NCBI GenBank assembly: GCA_023411645.1
Contig: JAEYON010000074.1
Span: 1 to 20,967, forward strand
From: Bacillota bacterium
GTDB taxonomy: Bacteria > Bacillota > Clostridia > Acetivibrionales > DTU013
Length of the DNA stretch: 20,967 bases
Direction of reading: 5' to 3'
Part shown: piece after piece, positions 7,337 to 14,853 of the stretch
Layout: each line of letters begins with the position of its first letter
Numbering within the stretch: position 1 is the first letter of the stretch
Position numbers and translations under genes: made by a program
Notes under the pieces: generated by a model
Seen by the model: the letters and a program-made list of their open reading frames with translations, nothing else
The model's database searches: none
What the model was told of the DNA's origin: nothing

Positions 7337-8953
7337 TTACTCAACTATCAGAGAATTGGCAATGTTATTTGCATGATCGGCTATTCTCTCAAGAGCTGCT
7401 ACCATATTTGTAAAGATAACGCCAGCCTGTGAGTCGCAGCATTTATCCTGAAGCCTGGCGATATGGTTATTGGTATAGGTTTTCTTCATATCATCGACCT
7501 CCTGCTCCAGTGCTGCAACCTCATGCAACCGTTTTACATCACGATGTTCAAATACATCCAGACTTGTACGCAGGGCTTCCGATGCTTTCTCCGACATCGT
7601 CATTAACTCTGCATGCCCTTCAGGAGAAAGAACAGCTCTTTTGTCTACGAGAGTAAGGGTATATTGGGAAATGTTCTCGGCGAGGTCACCAATACGTTCC
7701 AGATCAATAACAACGTGGTGAAGGCTTCCCATAATCCTCAAATCATTTTCAGATAAATCCATACCCCTAAATTCAATCAGATAATGAGTGATTTGGTTTG
7801 TTAAGTAGTCTATTGTTTTCTCGACCTCTGAGATTAGTTGCACTTTTTGCTCATCCTGTTTTAAAAATGCTTCCGTAGAAAGCTGAAAGTTATCGTATAC
7901 GATTTTCCCCATACGATTCAGCTCTTTTAGTGTCTGTGTTAATATAATCGCGGGAGTTTGAGCTATCCTTTCATCAAGATAAATGAGTCTTTTCTCAATG
8001 ACATCAGCCTCATGCTTATCTTTGATTATTTTTGTTATAAGCTTCACCATATACTTTGCAAAGGGGAAGAGCAAGATTGTAACAGTTATATTAAACAAGG
8101 TATGAAAGTTAGCTATCTGTCTTGACACATCGCCGGCAGATAGAGATTCCACAAATGAAACAATACCTGGGAAAAGCAGTAGTAATGGTAAATAAACGAG
8201 TGTACCGATAATGTTAAACATTAGATGAATCCCTGCAGTACGCTTGGAATTGGTACTTGTCCCGATTGCGGCCAAGATCGCAGTGATACAGGTTCCTATG
8301 TTTTGACCGAGTATTACAAAAACTGCTCCATCTAGCCCGATAAGTCCCATTGCGGCCAATGCCTGCAATATACCTACAGAAGCTGAGGAGCTTTGTATGA
8401 CAGCAGTAAAAACAGCGCCAACAAGTACGCCCAGTAGAGGATTGCTGAAATTTGTAAGTAAAGCCTGAAATCCTTCATGACTTTGTAAAGGCACCATAGA
8501 ACGGGACATTAGATCCAGACCTACAAAAAGGATACCAAAGCCTAATACAATCTCTCCAACTCTTGAAATCATTCTTTTCTTTATAAATACCGTCATGAAC
8601 ATACCGACAAATAAAACAAACGGTGCAATGTCGGATAATTTAAATGCAATGAGCTGCGCAGTTATAGTTGTCCCAATATTAGCTCCCATAATGACGCCTG
8701 TTGCCTGAAGCAATGACATAAGGCCTGCATTTACAAAGCCTACGACCATAACAGTGGTAGCAGAAGAGCTCTGGATCACGGCAGTGACTCCGGCACCGAC
8801 GCCAACAGCAGCAAAACGGTTTGTAGTCAGCATCTCCAACGTATGTCTCATTTTGTCGCCGGCTACATTCTCGAGGCCATCTGACATCATCTTCATGCCA
8901 TAGAGAAACATTCCAAGCCCGCCCAGTAAAAGAAATATCATAGCTATACTCAT
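7337..8953 (-). CDS. Na+/phosphate cotransporter family protein with PhoU-like C-terminus
   Basis: A 538-residue membrane protein of the Na/Pi-cotransporter (PNaS, NptA/YjbB-like) family. Two inverted repeats of the transport domain each carry the family signature QSSSA (residues 61-65 and 187-191), with GANIGTT and GQNIGTC following. About eight hydrophobic segments occupy residues 1-310. The C-terminal part (about 330-535) is helical with PhoU-like features such as HHVVIDLERIGDLAENI and ALERIADHANNIAN, thought to bind metal and tune transport. The substrate is probably phosphate; direction (uptake or efflux) is not decidable from sequence. The start is ATG at 8953, with GGAGGG only about 3 nt upstream, which is close. 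The next Met (codon 5) would be too far away. It is divergent from the next gene and ends in the shared terminator. Confidence 0.92.
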   Translation of the reverse strand: MSIAMIFLLLGGLGMFLYGMKMMSDGLENVAGDKMRHTLEMLTTNRFAAVGVGAGVTAVIQSSSATTVMVVGFVNAGLMSLLQATGVIMGANIGTTITAQLIAFKLSDIAPFVLFVGMFMTVFIKKRMISRVGEIVLGFGILFVGLDLMSRSMVPLQSHEGFQALLTNFSNPLLGVLVGAVFTAVIQSSSASVGILQALAAMGLIGLDGAVFVILGQNIGTCITAILAAIGTSTNSKRTAGIHLMFNIIGTLVYLPLLLLFPGIVSFVESLSAGDVSRQIANFHTLFNITVTILLFPFAKYMVKLITKIIKDKHEADVIEKRLIYLDERIAQTPAIILTQTLKELNRMGKIVYDNFQLSTEAFLKQDEQKVQLISEVEKTIDYLTNQITHYLIEFRGMDLSENDLRIMGSLHHVVIDLERIGDLAENISQYTLTLVDKRAVLSPEGHAELMTMSEKASEALRTSLDVFEHRDVKRLHEVAALEQEVDDMKKTYTNNHIARLQDKCCDSQAGVIFTNMVAALERIADHANNIANSLIVE

Positions 8954-9108
8954 ATACCCTCCAAGGTGTAATCTGAATTTTGCTACAGATCGAATTCTGT
9001 TGCATTATATAAGACATGTTAATTATAATAAATTCTTTATATTTGATGTGTTAAATCTATGTTAACTTTATTTCTTTGTATCTTTTATGGCCATTTTTCA
9101 TTATTTTC

Positions 9109-9117
9109 TGCTATAAT
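9109..9117 (+). promoter_or_regulatory. Extended -10 promoter for the AEC transporter gene
   Basis: TGCTATAAT (9109-9117) is a perfect extended -10 element (TGnTATAAT); no good -35 box is seen. Transcription would start near 9124. This places any start codon upstream of that, such as TTG at 9076, outside the mRNA and supports the start at 9160. Confidence 0.65.
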
Positions 9118-9159
9118 TTATTAATAGTGAATAATGAATTTGGATCAGGGGCGAGTATT

Positions 9160-10083
9160 TTGATACAAATTGTCTTTTCTACTTTATTTCAGGTTATTGT
9201 TCCGCTTGCGATTCCTGTCATTGCCGGAGTGCTGCTTGTACGGTTCAAAGGCTTTGAAACCAAGCAACTGCTGACGGTTATACTGTATTTTATGTTCCCG
9301 TGCATGGTTTTTAACACTTTATTCAACGCGCAGGTTTCTTTTGTTGATTTATATAAAACAGCTTTATTCAGCCTGTTGAACATGGTTATCTTATGGGCGG
9401 CTGCTAAAATAACAGGAAAAATACTAAACTTACCGGCTCAGAAAGCAGCCGGGCTAACGTTGGTATCGACATTGACTAATTCAATTAATTATGGATTGCC
9501 GCTGGTTTTGTTAGCTTTTGGCCAGGCGGGGCTGGAAAGTGCGTCTATTTATGTCATTACTCAAATCATATTAGTCAATACAGCCGGTGTGTTCTTTGCG
9601 GCACGTTCCAGTTTTTCTATAAAAAAAGCCATCAAATCGATATTTTCCTATCCCGCTGTTTATGCGGCCATATTGGCGGTTATACTTCGCGCTGTAGCAC
9701 TCCATATACCGCCTGAAATTGAAACTGGTATCGAAATGGTTGCCAAATCGTACTCTCCTGTGGTGCTGGTAATATTGGGAGCACAGATGGCCGGAGTAAA
9801 AAAATCCAAGCTTGACAGAGATTCACAAAAGGCATTTTGGTCGGGAATGGTTATACGTATGCTTTTATCGCCGCTTATAGCATGTATGGTGTTGTATATT
9901 TTAGGCGTCAGCGGAATCCTTTTTTCGGTTCTTTTCATTTTAGCGTCAATGCCGGTTGCGGTGAATGCCGTAATATTTGCAGAAGAATTTGATGCATCTG
10001 CGTCAATTGTATCAAAATGCATTCTGTGGACAACGCTTGGCTCATTTATTGCATTGCCGTTTCTCATTGAGCTGGTAAGATAA
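9160..10083 (+). CDS. Auxin-efflux-carrier (AEC) family transporter
   Basis: A 307-residue integral membrane protein of the AEC (bile/arsenite/riboflavin transporter superfamily) type, with about ten hydrophobic helices and almost no soluble part. Typical features are an early helix with the PLAIPVIAGVLL pattern, the half-way segment TNSINYGLPLVLLAFG with its conserved Asn/Gly positions, and a C-terminal SMPVAVNAVIFAEEFD segment. Family members export or take up organic acids such as malate or malonate; the substrate here is unknown. The frame is open back to TTG at 9076, but the extended -10 promoter at 9109 and family length (300-315 residues) favour TTG at 9160, preceded by a weak AGGGGCGAG. 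It is divergent from the Na+/phosphate symporter and precedes an unrelated lipoprotein gene. Start certainty is moderate. Confidence 0.85.
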   Translation: MIQIVFSTLFQVIVPLAIPVIAGVLLVRFKGFETKQLLTVILYFMFPCMVFNTLFNAQVSFVDLYKTALFSLLNMVILWAAAKITGKILNLPAQKAAGLTLVSTLTNSINYGLPLVLLAFGQAGLESASIYVITQIILVNTAGVFFAARSSFSIKKAIKSIFSYPAVYAAILAVILRAVALHIPPEIETGIEMVAKSYSPVVLVILGAQMAGVKKSKLDRDSQKAFWSGMVIRMLLSPLIACMVLYILGVSGILFSVLFILASMPVAVNAVIFAEEFDASASIVSKCILWTTLGSFIALPFLIELVR

Positions 10084-10207
10084 CTCACTTGCAGAAGCAA
10101 TAAAGTTACCCCCTTTTACTGTATAATTTCCCCAGAGGGTATACAACAATTTTGGGTTTCACAACGGAATTTATTACATTAACTAATATGTAGAAACGGT
10201 GATATTA

Positions 10208-10254
10208 CACCTCCATTTATGGTATAATATGGTGAGACATTACCAATGGAGGTG
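10208..10254 (+). promoter_or_regulatory. Promoter and RBS enclosed by a perfect 10-bp inverted repeat
   Basis: CACCTCCATT (10208-10217) is the exact reverse complement of AATGGAGGTG (10245-10254), which contains the ribosome binding site. Between the arms lies an extended -10 promoter, TGGTATAAT (10220-10228), with transcription expected near 10234. Transcripts from this promoter lack the left arm and have a free RBS. Transcripts reading in from upstream carry both arms and could hide the RBS. Confidence 0.6.
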
Positions 10255-10261
10255 GTTTATT

Positions 10262-10999
10262 ATGGGGTTAAAATTCAAAGGACTCCTACCAATTCTGGTT
10301 ATTTGCATTTTAACTTTTGAAACAAGTTGTTCAAATAATAATATTGTTAAGCAGGACTTTAATTTAATTGGCGAAAATAACAATTGGATAGTTGAATACA
10401 AGGGGCATTCCGAAGGCGAATTTTATAAAGTAATGGGTAAACTTAATTATAGAGAAAAATCAGATGGAAATCTTACTTTAACATACAAAGGAGAATTGTC
10501 GGACCTAACATCAGTCAGGGAAATTAGATATGAATTTGCAAATGGTGGCGGAACAATAACATCAGACCATGCTCCTGATAGGAAAATTTTTAGGTTTAAT
10601 CAAGGTTTATCTGCAGTTACTGATGTAAATACTACAAAAACAGTTGACATTATAATAGATGGAAAAAAAGAAACTGCTGACCTGAAAAGTATTGAATTTA
10701 TAATTGATGAAAAACTAAGTAGGATATGTGATATTACAGACCTCTCAGCTGCTTCATCTTCAAATCCTTACGATTATATTCAGCATAATGAAAAGGATTT
10801 TGAGAATATTGTTAATTTAGGGGATGTTGGACTAAAATATATGTTAAAGAAATTTGAAAATAGCAATGAAAATGGGTTAAAAGAGTATATTATGGCAATT
10901 GTATGTTCTGAAATATTAAAAGAAGATCCTAAAAGCAGGAATTGGTCTACAGGCAGAGAATGGTATAACAATTACATTAAGTTAAACAACAAAAAATAA
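10262..10999 (+). CDS. Putative lipoprotein of unknown function
   Basis: A 245-residue protein. ATG at 10262 follows GGAGGTGG (10248-10255) at good spacing; the frame is open further upstream, but that part covers the promoter. The N-terminus MGLKFKGLLPILVICILTF is a signal peptide, and Cys23 in ETSC could be lipidated, although Glu at -3 is unusual for a lipobox. The middle is rich in beta strands and polar (WIVEYKGHSEGEFY, GELSDLTSVREIRYEF). The C-terminus (about 165-245) looks helical, with YDYIQHNEKDFENIVNLG and WSTGREWYNNYIK. I have seen similar tails on uncharacterised Firmicutes lipoproteins, but I cannot name a family. Codons are far richer in A and T than in neighbouring genes, which suggests later acquisition. 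A decayed sigma-factor fragment follows directly. Function is unknown. Confidence 0.75.
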   Translation: MGLKFKGLLPILVICILTFETSCSNNNIVKQDFNLIGENNNWIVEYKGHSEGEFYKVMGKLNYREKSDGNLTLTYKGELSDLTSVREIRYEFANGGGTITSDHAPDRKIFRFNQGLSAVTDVNTTKTVDIIIDGKKETADLKSIEFIIDEKLSRICDITDLSAASSSNPYDYIQHNEKDFENIVNLGDVGLKYMLKKFENSNENGLKEYIMAIVCSEILKEDPKSRNWSTGREWYNNYIKLNNKK

Positions 11000-11046
11000 A
11001 TGCACTGGTCTTTGGACACAACGCACTGGACTTAGAGAATGATTAG

Positions 11047-11244
11047 AATGACATTGAGGCAGAGGCCCTTGAAATTCCACAGAACACGGTCAAAAGCCGC
11101 TTGCTTTATGGACGGAAAAAGATTCAAGCCGAGGTCGATGCAATGGAGAAACGGGGCACTAAGCTATATAGTGCCATGCCATTTCATACTTGGATGCTTC
11201 GGGAATTAAGTGTATTTGTGAAAATTACTTTAAAAAAGCCTTGA
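11047..11244 (+). pseudogene. Remnant of a sigma-70 family (ECF-like) RNA polymerase sigma factor, region 4
   Basis: Reading from 11050 gives an intact helix-turn-helix fragment, with EALEIPQNTVKSRLLYG followed by RKKIQAEVDAMEKRGTKLY, then a stop at 11242. This matches the end of sigma region 4 and the basic tail seen in clostridial ECF-like sigma factors, where IA.AL.IP..TVKSRL.YGRKKI is typical. There is no start codon or region 2: a TAG lies in frame at 11044, and nothing recognisable precedes it. The fragment runs 20 bases into the 3' end of the opposing serine hydrolase gene. It is a truncated relic, probably left by a deletion or insertion at about 11000-11045. Confidence 0.75.
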
Positions 11245-12328
11245 CTATGTCCTCCATATATTTTAGAGGAATCAGGGTATCCATTGCGTCATCGGCCTGT
11301 GAGAAGATGACTATAACCAAATGAAGATCCGGAATCACTGCTAAATATTGTCCGCCATGTCCCATACCAAAATAAGCTGGTTGATCGCCAAAATCCCGGA
11401 TCCACCAGTGATATCCGTACTCTCCGAAATGATAATCACCATTGGAATGAGTCGTAGTGGAGTCCAAAACCCACTGTTTAGAGACAATTTGCCGGTCATC
11501 CCAGAAACCGCCATTCAGATAAAGGAGGCCGATCTTCGCCAAGTCCCTCGACGTCATACTCAAACCGAAGCCACCTGTATTGGAGCCGTCTTTAGATGGA
11601 AGCCAGTCTACATCATTTATTCCCAGGGGTTTGAACAGATTTGCCATACCATAATCATACTCTGATTGTCCGGTGGCTTTTTTTAAGATTGATGCCAGCA
11701 ACTGGGATCCTCCGGTGTTATAATTCCAAACCATACCCGGATCGAAGGCCATTGTCCTTTGAAGTACAAAGCTGTTCCAATCTTTCGCATTCCATAACGG
11801 TCCGATAGAAAAATCCCAGTCAGTCCACTCAGGCCAATCCAAACCCGAGGTCATAGTAAGTAAATGCTCCACTGTGATGCTCTTCTTCGCATCTGAATCG
11901 AAAGCATCTTCGTATTCGGGGAAATAGTTTTCAATTCGTTCATCAATCCCTTTGATTTTACCTTCATCCATAGCTATCCCCATCAAAATGGAAGTCACAC
12001 TCTTAGTAACTGAATTTAGCGGATAGAGTTCATTTGGGTCTCCTTCCTTATAAAACTCGGAAATGATATAGCCATCGTGAACGATAATCATCGACTGTAC
12101 CAGGGAATGACTAACAGTGTTTTCTACCTTTTCCATCCGCTTCACGTCGATGATTTGGGGATCCGGCTCTTTTGTTTTCCATGCTGTCGTTGGCCAATAC
12201 TCTTGTATGGTATTGTCGGAAGTGCCGGACGTGGTGCCTGAATTTACAGAACAGGAGGAAATCAGTATAAGACCTGCCAATAAGCAAACGATACATATCA
12301 TTCTAAATGGTTGATATTCTTTTTTCAT
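11225..12328 (-). CDS. Lipoprotein serine hydrolase (class C beta-lactamase / EstB-like fold)
   Basis: A 367-residue protein with a lipoprotein signal peptide: a hydrophobic stretch (11-25) ending ISSC with Cys26 as lipidation site, so it is anchored outside the membrane. The serine-hydrolase motifs are present: Ser106-Val-Thr-Lys109 (nucleophile and general base), Tyr203-Asn-Thr and His324-Gly-Gly in place of the Lys-Thr-Gly box. This set belongs to the beta-lactamase/transpeptidase-like family (Pfam Beta-lactamase), which includes esterases, D-amino-acid amidases and peptidases. True beta-lactam resistance is not implied. The RBS AAAGGAAG lies about 8 nt before the ATG. The gene follows the AraC-fusion regulator on the same strand after only 69 bases, with no terminator between them. 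They are probably co-transcribed, so its substrate may relate to that regulator's ligand. Confidence 0.88.
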   Translation of the reverse strand: MKKEYQPFRMICIVCLLAGLILISSCSVNSGTTSGTSDNTIQEYWPTTAWKTKEPDPQIIDVKRMEKVENTVSHSLVQSMIIVHDGYIISEFYKEGDPNELYPLNSVTKSVTSILMGIAMDEGKIKGIDERIENYFPEYEDAFDSDAKKSITVEHLLTMTSGLDWPEWTDWDFSIGPLWNAKDWNSFVLQRTMAFDPGMVWNYNTGGSQLLASILKKATGQSEYDYGMANLFKPLGINDVDWLPSKDGSNTGGFGLSMTSRDLAKIGLLYLNGGFWDDRQIVSKQWVLDSTTTHSNGDYHFGEYGYHWWIRDFGDQPAYFGMGHGGQYLAVIPDLHLVIVIFSQADDAMDTLIPLKYMEDIVKAFLK

Positions 12329-12397
12329 AATTCAATCTTCCTTTTCAACAAGTTGATGCATTCTTTTTCAAAGATTATGAATAGCATGGTTCGGGAG

Positions 12398-14560
12398 TCA
12401 TTCTGATCGGCTAATAATCCCCTGTAGTTTTTCTAAAACGGTACGATCATTACTAATAATCTGTGCAAAGAGTTCCTTGAGCTTTTTCTGCCTCTCTCTG
12501 TCAAGCATCCTTTGACTTATATCATTGGGTAACTGATAATTTGTATGAGGACCAACACCCATCTGGCCCCATATCTTCCAGCAGATGTCATGCGTGTTGA
12601 AGTACAAGTCCGTACATCCGCGCAGAGATGCCCGTGCTGTTTTATCTCTGGTTTTACACAGTAATGACGAACCAAAACATTCTGCTACATGCCATCGAGA
12701 CTCGGCGGCATATCCTGCGAGGTTATTCAAATAGCCGGCCACACCCCTGGCATTTTCTACTGTGACGGCGTCGATCATCTTTGGTATTATTTCATCCAGT
12801 GTGCTTATTTCAGGCTGCTGCAGCCGTCCGGCCATCCGTGAAAGCAGATCACCAAACTCTAACGCTTGAGCTGTTCTCCCTGTCACGATAATCGCTTTGC
12901 TTAAACTCTTGAACCAATCAGTGATAACAAAAAGGCCGTCATCGGTATATTCTTTTTTATTCACCGGACGATATGCGGGATGGTCTTTTGCGTCTAGACC
13001 AAGCAGTGCACCGGTCGCTTTGTCAAAGCCCGTTATGACAAACCATTCGGGGCCTTCACCCAGCTTAACCAGCACAGGTCTGTCGCTTTGAATGGAATCC
13101 ATCACTTGCCGGACAATACTCCGCTCTCCATTAAGCCTGTCCAAGCGGATGTACTCAAAGCCTTCGGCCTTCATAGCGAAATCCAGCCTGTCTTCTAACA
13201 GAGGTGGGATGACCCCCTTGATATATTTCAAGTCATACGCACCTGCTTCATTGGGATCGCTCCACATGAGACCCGCCCCTGTCACTGTAAGCAGATGATG
13301 GTATAGATTCAGGTGGTGTTTAGCAAGGTTCGATCGTTTTCCATTATCACCACAGTCTCCGCATTTGCTACAGATTCTGTCATGTTTTGAACAGTAGAAC
13401 GGCGTCGTTTCATCATAGCCTTCCAGCTTTAAAAACAACGTCGTCATGGCACACAGAAACAGGTTGTTTTCAACATCTGTCCAATAGGGTGCGACACCGG
13501 AAATCCGTATTTGGGTCGAAGGCTCTTTCGTTGACAGCAGCTTCTCGGCGGACGTTTGTCCGGCAGCATCAGCTTTACATCCTGTGCGCTGTTCCGGCTC
13601 TCGAGCCGAAGTTTGATTTATTGCAGGTTCACGCTCAACAACGTAGATACAATAGTCCATTGTAACCTTACCCTCGTCGTCGGGTACAAAGAATCGCCGA
13701 TGATGATAGCGTTCAAAGGTCCATTTGCATGGCTTACCATCAAAATCCATCTTCATGGTATAGCCTGCCTCCCGTATACTCGTCAGGCAAAGATTTCGAG
13801 TGTCGGGCCTGAATAACTCACCAGTCTCCCGGTAACCGTGCAGCCAGCATACCGCCATATCGCCAGCCGGAAGGTCGGCTGCGACGAATCCCTCCGGTAC
13901 CGGTGTGTTCTGAGAGAACATCATGCCTATCCAAAACGCCATTTCATCACCATTGTGATATCCTGTATGCGCGATTCCCTCATATCCAGGCAGACCCGGC
14001 AGGCTGCTCAATAGGTTGAACCAGCCATTCTCGAACCATTCGTTCCACTTGTCCATAAGCAGGCCATCGGCGTTCAAGTCAGCCGGTGTATACCGCTTGC
14101 CGATAAACCGGAGTGCCGGCATATGCTCTCGGTATAGGCCGGTTACTTTCACCATGCTGTTTTGCGGCTCGTAATCCATTACCACATCTCCTTTGATTGT
14201 CATTTGAAAGGAGATTCTCGGAAACATGGTGAGCACTGTATTTTCTTTTCGCACTGCCGAGGGGGATATACCGAATATTTCTTTGAAAGCACGGGTAAAT
14301 GCTTCAGGCGAATCATAACCATATTTTAAAGAGAGATCAATTACCTTAGCGGTACTGTTCTTCAATTCAATAGCGGCTAAGCTCATCCGTCTCCTGCGTA
14401 TATATTCGGAAACAGACATCTCGGTTACGATGGAAAAAGTCCGCTGAAAGCTTGTTGCCGATTGGCAGGTAATTTTGGCCAAGGCTTCAAGATCAATACT
14501 ACCGCAAAGGTTATTCTCGATGTAGTTTACAGCATTGTTCATGCGCTCATACCAGCTCAC
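12398..14560 (-). CDS. AraC-type regulator fused to GyrI-like domain and a large C-terminal domain
   Basis: A 720-residue cytosolic fusion. Residues 1-105 are an AraC double helix-turn-helix (IDLEALAKITCQSATSFQR, VIDLSLKYGYDSPEAFTRAF). Residues about 130-310 are a GyrI-like effector-binding domain (RFIGKRYTPADLN, MAVCWLHGY, YHHRRFFVPDDEGKVTMDYCIYV). After a variable linker, residues about 355-720 form a third region, part of which recalls papain-like C39/BtrH-type folds: Cys in NLFLCAMTTLFLKLEGY and the strand WFVITGFDKATGALLGLD. The His expected before VITGF is Trp, so protease activity is unlikely. A Cys cluster, Cys390-x6-Cys397-x2-Cys400-x2-Cys403, could bind metal or Fe-S. The start is GTG at 14560, set by AAAGGAGG 6 nt upstream; an upstream TTG overlaps that RBS. 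Probably an operon with the serine hydrolase. The ligand is unknown. Confidence 0.85.
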   Translation of the reverse strand: MSWYERMNNAVNYIENNLCGSIDLEALAKITCQSATSFQRTFSIVTEMSVSEYIRRRRMSLAAIELKNSTAKVIDLSLKYGYDSPEAFTRAFKEIFGISPSAVRKENTVLTMFPRISFQMTIKGDVVMDYEPQNSMVKVTGLYREHMPALRFIGKRYTPADLNADGLLMDKWNEWFENGWFNLLSSLPGLPGYEGIAHTGYHNGDEMAFWIGMMFSQNTPVPEGFVAADLPAGDMAVCWLHGYRETGELFRPDTRNLCLTSIREAGYTMKMDFDGKPCKWTFERYHHRRFFVPDDEGKVTMDYCIYVVEREPAINQTSAREPEQRTGCKADAAGQTSAEKLLSTKEPSTQIRISGVAPYWTDVENNLFLCAMTTLFLKLEGYDETTPFYCSKHDRICSKCGDCGDNGKRSNLAKHHLNLYHHLLTVTGAGLMWSDPNEAGAYDLKYIKGVIPPLLEDRLDFAMKAEGFEYIRLDRLNGERSIVRQVMDSIQSDRPVLVKLGEGPEWFVITGFDKATGALLGLDAKDHPAYRPVNKKEYTDDGLFVITDWFKSLSKAIIVTGRTAQALEFGDLLSRMAGRLQQPEISTLDEIIPKMIDAVTVENARGVAGYLNNLAGYAAESRWHVAECFGSSLLCKTRDKTARASLRGCTDLYFNTHDICWKIWGQMGVGPHTNYQLPNDISQRMLDRERQKKLKELFAQIISNDRTVLEKLQGIISRSE

Positions 14561-14589
14561 CCGTATCCTCCTTTCCAACTGATTGTATC

Positions 14590-14638
14590 ATCGGACAAGA
14601 GAAATTTCCTTGCAGTATCTGTCCGATCTTGCAAGGAA
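14590..14638 (-). other. Interlocked inverted repeats: possible H-type pseudoknot in the AraC-fusion 5' leader
   Basis: Two perfect inverted repeats interlock: ATCGGACA (14590-14597) with TGTCCGAT (14620-14627), and TTCCTTGCA (14606-14614) with TGCAAGGAA (14630-14638). In minus-strand RNA this gives stem 1 of 9 bp, stem 2 of 8 bp and loops of 2, 5 and 8 nt, geometrically sensible for an H-type pseudoknot ending about 30 nt before the GTG start. Alternatively the two hairpins are mutually exclusive, or the repeats are DNA operators. Confidence 0.55.
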
Positions 14639-14689
14639 CACCCCAAAGAGCTTATACACGATTACAGGAAGATTACCTATAGTAATGTT

Positions 14690-14717
14690 ATCATAAGGAA
14701 AAGCTTTTTTCGATCAA
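14690..14717 (-). promoter_or_regulatory. Candidate promoter for the AraC-fusion gene
   Basis: On the minus strand TTGATC (14717-14712), a 16-nt spacer and TATGAT (14695-14690) form a fair sigma-A promoter. Transcription would begin near 14683, giving a leader of about 120 nt that contains the interlocked repeats. It lies back to back with the chemoreceptor promoter. Confidence 0.45.
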
Positions 14718-14730
14718 ATTCAAAAACAGA

Positions 14731-14759
14731 TTGCCATACATTTTATTATATGCTAAAAT
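14731..14759 (+). promoter_or_regulatory. Sigma-A promoter of the chemoreceptor gene
   Basis: TTGCCA (14731-14736), a 17-nt spacer and TAAAAT (14754-14759) preceded by TGC (14751-14753), which adds an extended -10. Transcription should start near 14766, giving a leader of roughly 88 nt that contains a terminator. Confidence 0.7.
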
Positions 14760-14791
14760 CGGTAATATATTTGAAAAGTGGCTTAACAACG

Positions 14792-14829
14792 GCGTTAATC
14801 CAGGGAAATCCTGTGTTGGCGCTTTTTTT
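14792..14829 (+). terminator. Intrinsic terminator inside the chemoreceptor leader (possible attenuator)
   Basis: GCGTTAAT (14792-14799) pairs with GTTGGCGC (14815-14822) and CAGG (14801-14804) with CCTG (14810-14813), with one mismatch between. This 12-bp stem with G-T pairs is followed by seven T (14823-14829). It lies after the promoter and 25 bases before the chemoreceptor ATG. A competing small hairpin is visible: TTAAC (14783-14787) with GTTAA (14794-14798). Either the leader attenuates transcription or the promoter makes a short RNA of about 65 nt. Confidence 0.75.
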
Positions 14830-14853
14830 ATTTCAAAAAGGAGTGATTCAGAT

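Noticed and set aside
9076..9159. Longer N-terminus for the AEC transporter
   Set aside because: The extension overlaps the extended -10 promoter and would make the protein longer than the family norm.
11155..11175. GGCACTA/TAGTGCC hairpin as terminator for the serine hydrolase
   Set aside because: There is no T-run on either side, and it lies within the sigma-factor relic coding sequence.
14731..14853. N-terminal extension of the chemoreceptor
   Set aside because: It covers the promoter and a leader terminator; a good RBS precedes ATG at 14854.
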